The notes under the pieces were generated by a model. It saw only the letters and a list, made by a program, of their open reading frames with translations, was not told where the DNA came from and made no database searches. From positions 570,857 through 634,856 of the forward strand of contig NZ_BSFD01000002.1 in assembly GCF_027922165.1 (NCBI RefSeq): a stretch of 64,000 bases of DNA. Reading direction: 5' to 3'. Made by a program: the position numbers and the translations under genes. Positions 48,591 through 56,430 of the stretch are shown here, one piece after another. Source of the DNA: Brevundimonas intermedia (GTDB taxonomy: Bacteria; Pseudomonadota; Alphaproteobacteria; Caulobacterales; Caulobacteraceae). Within the stretch, counting starts at the first letter, position 1, and the number at the start of each line of letters is the position of its first letter.

Positions 48591-50057
48591 TCAGGCGACG
48601 GCGGCGATCAGGGGCGCCTCGGTCCTGCGCCAGTCGCTGCCGATCCAACTCAGCACCATGTGGGTCAGTTCGACGATATTGATCGGCTTGGCCATACAGC
48701 CGTCCATGCCGGCGGCGGCGTATTCGGTCTTCTGTTCCGCCAGGGTGTTGGCCGTCAGGGCGACGATGGGCACGGCCCCGCGATGGCCCGGCAGGGCGCG
48801 AATGGCCCGGGTGGCGGAGACCCCGTCCATGACCGGCATCTGGATATCCATCAGGATCAGGTCCCAATCGCCGGTGCGGGCGGCCTCCAGGCCCTCCGCG
48901 CCGTTCTCGGCCGTGGCGCAGACGATGCCTTGGGCGTCCAGAACAGCGACCACCAGGGCGCGGTTGCAATCGTGATCGTCGACATAGAGGACGCGGGAAC
49001 CGCCGAGCCGGCCTTCAGACCCTCGGGAGGCGAGGGTGCTTGCGCGGCCAGATACGGATGAAGACGCGGGCGGCAGGGGTTCGAGCGTCTCCGGCGGCGA
49101 GGCCCCTTCGTCCGCCTCGTCAGCATTGCGTACGGACTGCTCAATCATTTCATTGACCACAGACAACAGACGCTGGCCTGCTTCGTTGATGCTCGCCACA
49201 CGGGCGGCCTGCTCCGGATCCAGATGGGTCGTTGCGAGCAGGTCCGAGAAACCGATCACCGTATTCAGCGGGGTGCGCAGCTCGTGCGACATATCGGTCA
49301 GGAAGGCCTGCCGCGCCTCGGCCATGGCGGCCTTTTGCTCGGCGGCGGCGCGGGCCTTTTCGGCCTGAATTCGCGCAGTCACATCGTGTTCATCCAACAG
49401 CACGGCGATCTGGCCGGTCGCCGGATCCGTGGTGGTGCGGACGTCGAGCTGATGCCATCGCAGGCCTCCGCGCGTGACGACCTGGCACACGTCGCTGACG
49501 GCGTTTCCAGCAAGGGCGGCGTCCAGCAGCGGCTGGGCGCGATCCGGCTCCGCGAACCGCGCCGAGAAGCGGTCGGCCGCGCCATAGGCCGCGAAGGCCG
49601 CAGGATTGGAGAAGATCGGCCCTCCCTCCGTGTCGAACAGGCTGATCAGGGTGGAGGTGTGTCGCAGGGCTTCCGTCGCGCGGTTCTCGTCGCCGTCGGC
49701 GACGAGCGGCGACGCCTCCAGCAGCAGCACGGGCGTACCGTCTTCCAAATGATAGGTCGAAATCACAGCAGACACCGACACCGGATGACCGTTGGGATAG
49801 AAGGTCCACTGCTCGCAGACGGCGGCGCCGTCTGCGGTTTCACGCGCCAGCCTTTCGACCCGAGCCTCGGCGGCAGGGGACAGTTGGCCAAAGTCCCTCG
49901 CCAGGAGGGCCTCAAGACTGTCCGCCTCCCACAGCTCCAGAGCCGCCGGATTGGCGTAGACGCCGCGCCGACTGGCGGGGTCGAACAACCATATCGGACG
50001 ACGCAGGTCGTCCCAATCCTGCATAGGCACGGCGCGTCCCTTCTGGACGTCGATCAA
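48591..50057 (-). CDS. PAS-HisKA-receiver protein lacking HATPase_c (488 aa)
   Basis: Two PAS-like regions (about 15-115 and 130-230; RPIWLFDPASRRGVYANPAA, TSTLISLFDTEGGPIFSNPA) lead to a short coiled coil and HisKA with His258 (LTDMSHELRTPLNTVIGF). After HisKA ends near 320 there is only a flexible linker rich in Glu, Pro and Ser. The receiver then begins at about 360 (GSRVLYVDDHDCNRALVVAV), with phospho-acceptor Asp404 (LILMDIQMPVMDG) and conserved Lys (MAKPIN). No N-, G1- or G2-box is visible, so it cannot use ATP alone. It may be phosphorylated by another kinase, perhaps the complete hybrid kinase beside it. No membrane helix. Confidence 0.9.
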   Translation of the reverse strand: MIDVQKGRAVPMQDWDDLRRPIWLFDPASRRGVYANPAALELWEADSLEALLARDFGQLSPAAEARVERLARETADGAAVCEQWTFYPNGHPVSVSAVISTYHLEDGTPVLLLEASPLVADGDENRATEALRHTSTLISLFDTEGGPIFSNPAAFAAYGAADRFSARFAEPDRAQPLLDAALAGNAVSDVCQVVTRGGLRWHQLDVRTTTDPATGQIAVLLDEHDVTARIQAEKARAAAEQKAAMAEARQAFLTDMSHELRTPLNTVIGFSDLLATTHLDPEQAARVASINEAGQRLLSVVNEMIEQSVRNADEADEGASPPETLEPLPPASSSVSGRASTLASRGSEGRLGGSRVLYVDDHDCNRALVVAVLDAQGIVCATAENGAEGLEAARTGDWDLILMDIQMPVMDGVSATRAIRALPGHRGAVPIVALTANTLAEQKTEYAAAGMDGCMAKPINIVELTHMVLSWIGSDWRRTEAPLIAAVA

Positions 50058-50163
50058 CGATCATCCGTTATCAAAGCAAAGGGCTAATGATCGGCTAAGC
50101 CCCCTCTACGGGAACGCGCTTACAAGGAGTCCGCCAGGACGGGTCATCTGGCGCGGCGGAAGG

Positions 50164-50709
50164 TCACATCACCGCATATCGCGCCGTGATTTCGTCGGGC
50201 TGGAAATCATGCTCCGCCAGCTTGTCAAGCGATCGCAGCACGCGTCCGAGGAAGGCGGCGGGATCGCCCGCCTCCACCGCCGGACGCAGCCAGTCGGTGA
50301 CGACGGCGCGGGCCGGATAGGTCCCCACCGGGCCGGAAATGCTCAGCGCCACCTCAACCCCTTCGGCGATCCAGCCCGCCACAGTCGCGAAGAAGTCCGC
50401 CGAGGCCAGGAAGTCCGAGGGGCGGATCACATACAGGGTGATGACCCCGTCCTCGATCCCGTCGGGCCGCACGATCACCCCGCTGAGATCGGGCCGCCAG
50501 TCGTCCGACAGCTCGACCACCCGCCACAGGCAGAACCAGACGCGGCAGGTGTTCGGCCGGATCGCATGGACCGAGCAGCCGGCCGCTTCGACGCAATAGG
50601 CGCAGAGTTCGCCGGTCGGCTTGGCCAGTTCGGGCAGATCCAGCGGAATGACACGGCAGCACTCGACGCAGGCCCCGCAGGTCCGGCCGGGCAGCAGGGG
50701 CAGGCTCAA
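50164..50709 (-). CDS. YkgJ-family cysteine-cluster protein (181 aa)
   Basis: Small protein with an N-terminal CxxCxxxCC metal-binding cluster (CGACVECCRVIPLDLPEL), then GELCAYC, CSVHAIRPNTCRVWFC: about eight cysteines typical of the YkgJ zinc/iron-chelating family, whose biochemical role is unclear. Residues 80-181 are ordinary soluble sequence. Its ATG overlaps the stop of the upstream 76-residue gene by 4 nt. Confidence 0.88.
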   Translation of the reverse strand: MSLPLLPGRTCGACVECCRVIPLDLPELAKPTGELCAYCVEAAGCSVHAIRPNTCRVWFCLWRVVELSDDWRPDLSGVIVRPDGIEDGVITLYVIRPSDFLASADFFATVAGWIAEGVEVALSISGPVGTYPARAVVTDWLRPAVEAGDPAAFLGRVLRSLDKLAEHDFQPDEITARYAVM

Positions 50710-50936
50710 CCGCCCGCCCGCTCCAGACGGGCGATGCGACGGTCCATGTCGGCGACGACGGCCTCCAGCCGCGCCTTTTCCGACGCCATATCCACCGGCG
50801 TCCCGTCCTCGTAGGCGATGGTCGCCCCCTGGGCGATCAGATCGAGGCGGTAGATGGCCGTCACACGCTGGGCTTTGAAGCGTTCCAGGGCGGCCTGGGC
50901 GGCGGGATCGGGCGCCGGATTTGGGGCGGTGTTCAT
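50706..50936 (-). CDS. Small conserved-type hypothetical protein (76 aa)
   Basis: Pro/Ala-rich N-terminus (MNTAPNPAPDPAAQAALERF) then AQRVTAIYRLDLIAQGATIA and a coiled-coil-like C-terminus (EKARLEAVVADMDRRIARLE). No known domain. ATG at 50936. Translationally coupled to the YkgJ gene, so the two may act together; no further evidence. Confidence 0.6.
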   Translation of the reverse strand: MNTAPNPAPDPAAQAALERFKAQRVTAIYRLDLIAQGATIAYEDGTPVDMASEKARLEAVVADMDRRIARLERAGG

Positions 50937-51036
50937 GGCGGTGGCTCTATCCCATCGCGCCCCCAGGGGAAACCGGGCTGTGGATACGGAGGTTTGACCG
51001 TGAACCGCGAACAGAATCCCTGTATGACGTTCACGG

Positions 51037-52002
51037 ATGATCGGGCGCTTTCCCATCCTCTATATCGCCGAGGCCGACGCTGAGGACGCCGTGCTGTCTT
51101 CGGGCGTTCTGGCGCATCTGGTCGAGAGCCTGCCGAACGCCGCCTTCACCATTGTCGGCTCGGCCGCCAGCGCCCCCCTGTTCGCCGATACCCCGCGCCT
51201 AGAGCGACTGCTGGTGCTGGAGCGCGAGGGTCATTTCGACTGGATCGCCCTATGGAACCAGGTGCGCGGGACCAAATGGGGTCTGGTCGTTGATATGCGC
51301 GGCTCGACCCTTTCGGGCCGGCTGAGACGTCACAAGCGGGCGGTGCGCGGCAAGGACGCGCCGGGGCTCCACGCCGTCGAGGCGGCGGCGGCCGTCCTGC
51401 AGATGGAGCCGGATGAGGCGCCGACGCCGCGCATCCACGTCTCGGATCTGACGCTGGCTCAGGTCGAGGCCTTGATCCCGGCCGGGGGCGGCGATGGCCC
51501 TATTCTGGCGATCGGCCCCGGCGTGGAATGGATGGGCCGGCGCTGGCCCGCCGAACGCTACGCCAAGGTGGCGACCAAGCTGCTGGCCGACGACGGGCCT
51601 CTCGCGGGCGGGCGGCTGATGCTCGTCGGCGAGGAGATCGACCGCGAGGCGGCCCACACCATCCGCTACGCCGCGCCCCGCGCGCGGGTCATCGAGCTTC
51701 AGGGCAAATTGACGCGTCTCCAGACGGTGGCGGCCCTGTCGAAGGCCCGGTTGTACATCGGGGCGGACTCGATCTGGACCCATCTGGCCACCGCCTCGGG
51801 CGCGCCGGTCGTGGCGGTGTTCGGCCCGTCGGACGAGACGACGCGCGGCCCCTGGAAAGGCGTCTCCGTGCGCGGCCCGCGTTCATTCGAAGAGTTCAAG
51901 ACCCTGGACCCCCGGCTGAACCAGGCGATCCAGCACATGATGGACCTGCCGTGGGAACGGGTGCTGAAGGCGGCGCTGCGGGTGCTGAAGGAACGGGGCT
52001 GA
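51037..52002 (+). CDS. Family 9 glycosyltransferase (heptosyltransferase-like, 321 aa)
   Basis: GT-B fold transferase of ADP-heptose:LPS type. The donor-binding C-terminal half is recognisable: ILAIGPGVEWMGRRWPAERY, MLVGEEIDREAAHTI, ELQGKLTRLQTVAALSKARL, YIGADSIWTHLATASGAPVV and AVFGPSDETTRGPW. Likely adds a sugar to LPS core or another envelope glycan. No LPS gene neighbours are in the window, so acceptor is unknown. Divergent from the YkgJ operon. Confidence 0.88.
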   Translation: MIGRFPILYIAEADAEDAVLSSGVLAHLVESLPNAAFTIVGSAASAPLFADTPRLERLLVLEREGHFDWIALWNQVRGTKWGLVVDMRGSTLSGRLRRHKRAVRGKDAPGLHAVEAAAAVLQMEPDEAPTPRIHVSDLTLAQVEALIPAGGGDGPILAIGPGVEWMGRRWPAERYAKVATKLLADDGPLAGGRLMLVGEEIDREAAHTIRYAAPRARVIELQGKLTRLQTVAALSKARLYIGADSIWTHLATASGAPVVAVFGPSDETTRGPWKGVSVRGPRSFEEFKTLDPRLNQAIQHMMDLPWERVLKAALRVLKERG

Positions 52003-52011
52003 CCCACACCT

Positions 52012-52144
52012 CCGTCATCCTCGGGCTTGACCCGAGGATCGAGGGTTCCGCACACGGGGCGCCTTCCGGTAGAAGCACCCTGCCCATGCGTCGTCTCTCG
52101 TGACGCGGACGGTCCGATCCTCGGGTCAAGCCCGAGGATGACGG
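52012..52144. repeat. 133-bp inverted-repeat element
   Basis: CCGTCATCCTCGGGCTTGAC at the left pairs with GTCAAGCCCGAGGATGACGG at the right. It fills the gap between the GT9 and dihydroorotase genes and ends 25 nt before the next start codon. Same family as 42071 and 53537. Confidence 0.85.
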
Positions 52145-52168
52145 TGATGAATAGCCAGGAGCCGCCCT

Positions 52169-53500
52169 ATGACCCAGACCTATGACCTGATCGTCCGCGG
52201 CGGCGAGGTGGCCAATCACGCCGGACGCGGCCTGGCCGACGTCGGGGTGATCGACGGCAAGATCGCCTTCATCGGCGACCTATCCCAGGCCTCAGCCGGC
52301 GAGGTGTTCGACGCCGCCGGCCTGACGGTCCTGCCCGGCGTCATCGACACCCAGGTCCATTTCCGCGAACCGGGCCTGGAGTGGAAGGAAGATCTGGAGA
52401 CCGGCTCGCGCGCCGCCGCTCTGGGCGGGGTCGTCGCCGTGTTCGAAATGCCGAACACCAATCCCAACACCACCGACCCGGACACCATGGCCGACAAGCT
52501 GGCGCGGGCGAAGGATAGGATGTGGACAGACCACGCCTTCTACGTGGGCGGCACGCACGAGAACGCAGACTATCTGGGCGAGCTGGAACGTCTGCCCGGC
52601 TGCTGCGGGGTCAAGGTCTTCATGGGCGCCTCGACCGGCGACCTGCTGATCGCCGACGACGAGGGGGTGCGCAAGGTTCTGTCCAACGTGCGCCGTCGCG
52701 CCACCTTCCACTCCGAGGACGAATACCGGCTGGTCGAACGGCGCGGCCTGGCCCGCACCGGCGACTGGACCAGCCACCCCGAGGTCCGCGACGCCGAAAG
52801 CGCCATCCGCTCGACCCGCCGCCTGGTCGGCCTGGCCCAGGAGACCGGCGCCCGCATCCACGTCCTGCACGTCACGACCAAGGACGAGATGGAGTTCCTG
52901 CGATTCCACAAGGATGTCGCCACCGTCGAGATCACGCCGCAACACCTGACCCTGGCCGCGCCCGAGGCCTATGAGCGGCTGGGCGCCTATGCCCAGATGA
53001 ACCCGCCGATCCGGTCGCAGGAGCATGTGGACGCCCTGTGGCTGTGGGGCATGCAGCAGGGCGTCGCCGACGTCCTGGGGTCCGACCATGCGCCGCACAC
53101 CAAGGAGGAAAAGGCCAAGCCCTATCCGGCCTCGCCCTCGGGCATGCCGGGGGTGCAGACGCTTGTGCCCCTGATGCTGACCCATGTGGCCCAGGGCCGG
53201 CTCAGCCTGGAGCGGTTCATCGACCTGACCTCGGCCGGCGCTCAGCGGGTGTTCAGCACGGCCAACAAGGGGCGGATGGCCGTCAGCTATGACGCCGACC
53301 TGACCATCGTGGACCTGAAGGCCAAGAAGACCATCACCCATGACCAGCAGGCCTCGCGCTGCGGCTGGACCCCGTTCGACGGGTTCGAGGCCACCGGCTG
53401 GCCTATGGCCACCCTCGTGCGCGGCCGGGTGGTGATGCAGGACGGCGAACTGATCGGCGCGGCCCACGGTCGGCCGGTGCGGTTCATGGAGACGCTGTGA
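52169..53500 (+). CDS. pyrC: Dihydroorotase (type I amidohydrolase, 443 aa)
   Basis: Third step of pyrimidine synthesis (carbamoyl-aspartate to dihydroorotate). Amidohydrolase barrel with metal-region motifs IDTQVHFREPGLEWKEDLET, VKVFMGASTGDLL, FHSEDEYRL, IHVLHVTTKDEM and LGSDHAPHTKEEKAKPYPAS (Asp306). Oddity: the first metal-ligand motif normally reads HxH but here is QxH (Gln62, His64). This may be a lineage trait or mean one metal is lost. With pyrD at 62381 it completes two pathway steps in the window. Confidence 0.93.
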   Translation: MTQTYDLIVRGGEVANHAGRGLADVGVIDGKIAFIGDLSQASAGEVFDAAGLTVLPGVIDTQVHFREPGLEWKEDLETGSRAAALGGVVAVFEMPNTNPNTTDPDTMADKLARAKDRMWTDHAFYVGGTHENADYLGELERLPGCCGVKVFMGASTGDLLIADDEGVRKVLSNVRRRATFHSEDEYRLVERRGLARTGDWTSHPEVRDAESAIRSTRRLVGLAQETGARIHVLHVTTKDEMEFLRFHKDVATVEITPQHLTLAAPEAYERLGAYAQMNPPIRSQEHVDALWLWGMQQGVADVLGSDHAPHTKEEKAKPYPASPSGMPGVQTLVPLMLTHVAQGRLSLERFIDLTSAGAQRVFSTANKGRMAVSYDADLTIVDLKAKKTITHDQQASRCGWTPFDGFEATGWPMATLVRGRVVMQDGELIGAAHGRPVRFMETL

Positions 53501-53536
53501 GGCTGGCCTCTACACAATCCGTCACCCGCTCCACCC

Positions 53537-53658
53537 CCACCCCCGTCATCCTCGGGCTTGACCCGAGGACCGGGCGTGGATCGGGCTGTGCGCCAACCGC
53601 TGACGCAATGCGGCGGACCCTCCGGTCCTCGGGTCAAGCCCGAGGATGACGGGGGTGG
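53537..53658. repeat. 122-bp inverted-repeat element overlapping tyrA-like start
   Basis: CCACCCCCGTCATCCTCGGG and CCCGAGGATGACGGGGGTGG pair over more than 30 bp. The right arm runs into the first codons of the prephenate dehydrogenase gene (ATG 53646). Same family as 42071 and 52012. Confidence 0.85.
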
Positions 53659-54398
53659 AAACAGCGTTGGCCAAACCCCGCCTCGGCCTGATCGGCTTCG
53701 GCGCCTTCGGGCGGCTGACGGCGCGGCATCTGTCGCCCTGGTTCGACATCCACGCCCATGACCCGGCCGCCACGGACGCAGACGGCCACGCGACCCTGAC
53801 CGACCTGGCTGTCGCCGCCGCCTGTCCCACGGTCATCCTGGCCGTCCCGGTCGAGGCCCTGGCCGCCTCCCTGACCGAGATCCACCCCCATCTGCGCCCC
53901 GACGCCCTGGTCATCGACGTCGGCTCTGTGAAGGTCAAACCCGCCCGTCTGATGGAAGACCTGCTGCCCCCCGGCGTTCGGATCGTCGGCACCCACCCCC
54001 TGTTCGGCCCTCAGAGCGGCAAGGCCGGCATCGCCGGCCTTCGCATCGCCGTCTGCGAGGTGCGCGCCAAGCGCGACGCCCGCCGCGTCGCCGCCTTCTG
54101 CCGCCGCGCCCTGGCCCTGAAGGTGTTCCAGGTCAGCCCCGAAGATCACGACCGCGAGGCCGCCACGGTCCAGGGCCTGACCCATCTGATCGCCCGGCTA
54201 CTGCTGGCCATGGAGCCCCTGCCGACCCGCATGACCACCGCCAGTTTCGACCGCCTGATGCAGGCCGTCGACATGGTCCGCCACGACAGCCCCGCCGTCT
54301 TCCGCGCCATCGAACGCGACAACCCCTTCGCCGCCGAAGTCCGCAACCGCTTCTTCGCCCTGGCGGACGCGGCAAGGGGGGATTTGGACGGGGGATGA
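53646..54398 (+). CDS. Prephenate/arogenate dehydrogenase (250 aa)
   Basis: NAD(P)-dependent dehydrogenase of tyrosine synthesis. The dinucleotide fold is PRLGLIGFGAFGRLTARHLS, then AACPTVILAVPVEALAASLT, DVGSVKVKPARLMEDLL and VGTHPLFGPQSGKAGIAGLR. The C-terminal helical part is short (250 aa; full TyrA enzymes are longer). Start uncertain: ATG 53646, GTG 53655 (GAGGA 8 nt upstream) and TTG 53667 are all in frame, and the first two lie inside the repeat arm. Confidence 0.9.
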   Translation: MTGVETALAKPRLGLIGFGAFGRLTARHLSPWFDIHAHDPAATDADGHATLTDLAVAAACPTVILAVPVEALAASLTEIHPHLRPDALVIDVGSVKVKPARLMEDLLPPGVRIVGTHPLFGPQSGKAGIAGLRIAVCEVRAKRDARRVAAFCRRALALKVFQVSPEDHDREAATVQGLTHLIARLLLAMEPLPTRMTTASFDRLMQAVDMVRHDSPAVFRAIERDNPFAAEVRNRFFALADAARGDLDGG

Positions 54399-54535
54399 GG
54401 GGGAAGCCTAATCGAGCAGGCCGCCACATGTGAAAGCTGAGAATTTTGCTCCTAATCCTGCCTTCCCACCGGTGGCAACTTTACAAAGCGTCCCATTGCA
54501 GACACTGCGGAAGTTAGCTTTGAGCGAGGAATGCT

Positions 54536-55027
54536 TTGGGGGCAGTTGTGGTTTTGGCTACGCTAAAATTGATTCTGGCGCTTGGCGGCACGTTGCAAAA
54601 CAACGGCATGGATGGCCTACACCCGGTTTCGTGGACACTGGGTGCAGGCCAGGACGTCTCAACGCGCTTTGTTGGGAGCTACGAAATGCAACCCGGCCCA
54701 CCGCAAGCTCAATGGGAGGATGGATGCAGACCGCGCTGGACGCTCTCTAGCAACGGTTTATTCGACGCTGAAATGGGTGCCAACGTGACCCGCGGCCAAT
54801 GGCGCGTTGAACAGGTTAACGGACGAGAGCTTTGGCTAGTTCTTGAAAACCTTTCCGATAACGCGCAACGCAGTTGCATCGGAAGCATTTTAGCAGGCGG
54901 AAGCACACGGCTTTATTTGGTTGTGATAGGTGATCGGTTCTTCATCGCTACGCCGCCGCGAGGGTCGGACGGTGAGCTCAAGAGGGTAAGCCCCCTATTG
55001 CGATTTCAACTGATCTACAAACCTTAG
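54536..55027 (+). CDS. Putative secreted/membrane-anchored hypothetical protein (163 aa)
   Basis: A hydrophobic start (GAVVVLATLKLILALGGTLQ) acts as a signal or anchor; then a polar, probably beta-rich domain (DVSTRFVGSYEMQPGPPQAQ, RPRWTLSSNGLFDAEMGANV, RLYLVVIGDRFFIATPPRGS). Two cysteines (DGCRPR, RSCIGS) could pair. TTG 54536 is preceded by GAGGA. The 130 nt between tyrA and this gene show nothing clear. Lower GC than neighbours. Orphan, unrecognised. Confidence 0.5.
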   Translation: MGAVVVLATLKLILALGGTLQNNGMDGLHPVSWTLGAGQDVSTRFVGSYEMQPGPPQAQWEDGCRPRWTLSSNGLFDAEMGANVTRGQWRVEQVNGRELWLVLENLSDNAQRSCIGSILAGGSTRLYLVVIGDRFFIATPPRGSDGELKRVSPLLRFQLIYKP

Positions 55028-55410
55028 ATCACATCAATGCCACGCCGACGGTCACTAATCACTCTATGCTCATGGTATCGTTGGGGATGTAGCTTCGAGA
55101 TCCCTTCATCAGGTCCCTTTCGGACATCCGCATAGCCCGTTCATCCCTCCACTTTCGTCATTCCGGGCGAAGGGCCTCTTGGCCCGCAGACCCGGAACCC
55201 AGCGGCGCGCGAGAGCGCGAACCTGTCGCGGGCTTGGTATTCAGACATCCTGCGTCGGATGGATTTCGCCTGACGGCGCCGCTGGGTTCCGGGTCTCCGC
55301 TGCGCTTCGCCCGGAATGACGAAAGGGGAGTTCCAACCTTTCCAATAATTCACGCGGCAATCCAGCGTCATCAACCTACCCTACCCCAGGCTGAACCTTC
55401 GGAGGCCGGC
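55028..55410. other. Intergenic region with a 173-bp repeat copy
   Basis: 383 nt without a gene. Holds repeat copy 2 (55153-55325). The flanks (55028-55152, 55326-55400) show nothing recognised. A reading frame that starts inside the repeat at 55234 and runs into the next gene is an artefact of the repeat. Confidence 0.6.
55153..55325 (+). repeat. 173-bp inverted-repeat element, copy 2
   Basis: Ends CTTTCGTCATTCCGGGCG and CGCCCGGAATGACGAAAG extend to 21 paired bases. An inner stem pairs CCCGGAACCCAGCGGCGC with GCGCCGCTGGGTTCCGGG. Close to copy 3 in sequence, same length and orientation as copies 1 and 3. Confidence 0.9.
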
Positions 55411-55839
55411 GTGGCGAAACGGCGAGCGATTCTGGCAGGCGTCCTGGCGGCCTGCGCCCTTTGCGGAACGGCCCTGGCTCAGGCCGCGCCGCCCATCACC
55501 AGCGGCGAGGTGGCCGGCGACTGGATGCTGAAGATCACGCCGGCCGAGCGGCAGGACCTCAGCATCTCCTTTGAGTCCAAGAGCGGAAATCGGCTGGATT
55601 TTCCATTGACGGTCACGCCCCAGCCGCGCGGCCGGCTCTCGTGCGTTCTCGACGGCGAGCCGGCCGATTGCCGGATAAGGGACGGCAAGCTGATCGTCAT
55701 CATGGCCTCGGGCGGCGTCAGAATGACCTATACGCTGACAGCGCGGACACGCGCGGGCTTCAGCGGCGACGTCGCTTTGAGGGTCCGCCTGCTGCCCATC
55801 GGCGGCCATATCGGCTCCGTAACGATGGCGCCGCGTTAG
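55411..55839 (+). CDS. Secreted hypothetical protein (142 aa)
   Basis: The signal peptide MAKRRAILAGVLAACALCGT (ends LAQAAP) precedes a small beta-rich domain with SGEVAGDWMLKITPAERQDL, VTPQPRGRLSCVLDGEPADC (two Cys) and IVIMASGGVRMTYTLTARTR. GTG start at 55411 with GGAGG 5 nt upstream. No known domain; the AGDWML start is reminiscent of lipocalin/NlpE-like envelope proteins, but not enough to assign. Lies between two repeat copies. Confidence 0.7.
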   Translation: MAKRRAILAGVLAACALCGTALAQAAPPITSGEVAGDWMLKITPAERQDLSISFESKSGNRLDFPLTVTPQPRGRLSCVLDGEPADCRIRDGKLIVIMASGGVRMTYTLTARTRAGFSGDVALRVRLLPIGGHIGSVTMAPR

Positions 55840-55867
55840 CCCAAAGGGGGCGACGTGATTCCCACCC

Positions 55868-56040
55868 CTTTCGTCATTCCGGGCGAAGGGCCTTCTGGCC
55901 TGGAGACCCGGAACCCAGCGGCGCGCGTGAGCGCTGACCTGTCGCGGACTTGATGCTCAAGCCCGTGCTGCGGATGGATTTCGCCTGACGGCGCCGCTGG
56001 GTTCCGGGCCTCCGCTGTGCTTCGCCCGGAATGACGAAAG
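55868..56040 (+). repeat. 173-bp inverted-repeat element, copy 3
   Basis: Same ends and inner stem as copy 2 (55153), with scattered differences in the loop region. Ends 78 nt before the ParD-like gene. Confidence 0.9.
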
Positions 56041-56118
56041 AAGTGGGTCGCGCCGATACTGCTCCGGCAATTGACAAACTTTGCCAAGGCGCCACTCTGA
56101 ACGAACAGGAGCTTACCC

Positions 56119-56430
56119 ATGGCGACGATGAACATCTCCCTGCCCGACCCGATGAAGGCCTGGGTTGAGGAACAGGCGAAATCGGGACGCTACGCCAACG
56201 CCTCGGACGTCGTCCGCGACCTGATCCGCCGCGAACAGGTGAAGGCCGAGAAGATCGCCCACTGGCAGCAGTTGATCGACGAGGCCTACGCCTCGGGGGT
56301 CAGCGAAAAGACGCCACGCCAGATCTTCGAGGAGGTTCGCGCCGAGTATCTGGCCGAAGCACGGAATCGGACCGGCTGCGTTGAGCCTATCGAAAGCGGC
56401 GCGCGCGGACCTGAGGACCACGACAGATGA
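56119..56430 (+). CDS. Orphan ParD-family antitoxin (103 aa)
   Basis: Ribbon-helix-helix antitoxin: MATMNISLPDPMKAWVEEQA (strand and first helix), SGRYANASDVVRDLIRREQV (second helix), LIDEAYASGVSEKTPRQIFE (toxin-binding tail). ParD partners end here; this protein adds a roughly 25-residue unusual tail (YLAEARNRTGCVEPIESGAR). No ParE/RelE toxin follows: the next gene is a DUF72 protein overlapping by 4 nt. Either the toxin was lost, or the tail and next gene took over its place. Confidence 0.88.
   Translation: MATMNISLPDPMKAWVEEQAKSGRYANASDVVRDLIRREQVKAEKIAHWQQLIDEAYASGVSEKTPRQIFEEVRAEYLAEARNRTGCVEPIESGARGPEDHDR

Noticed and set aside
55234..55410. N-terminal extension of the secreted protein at 55411
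   Set aside because: It is the translated 173-bp repeat; a signal peptide and GGAGG site start the real gene at 55411.
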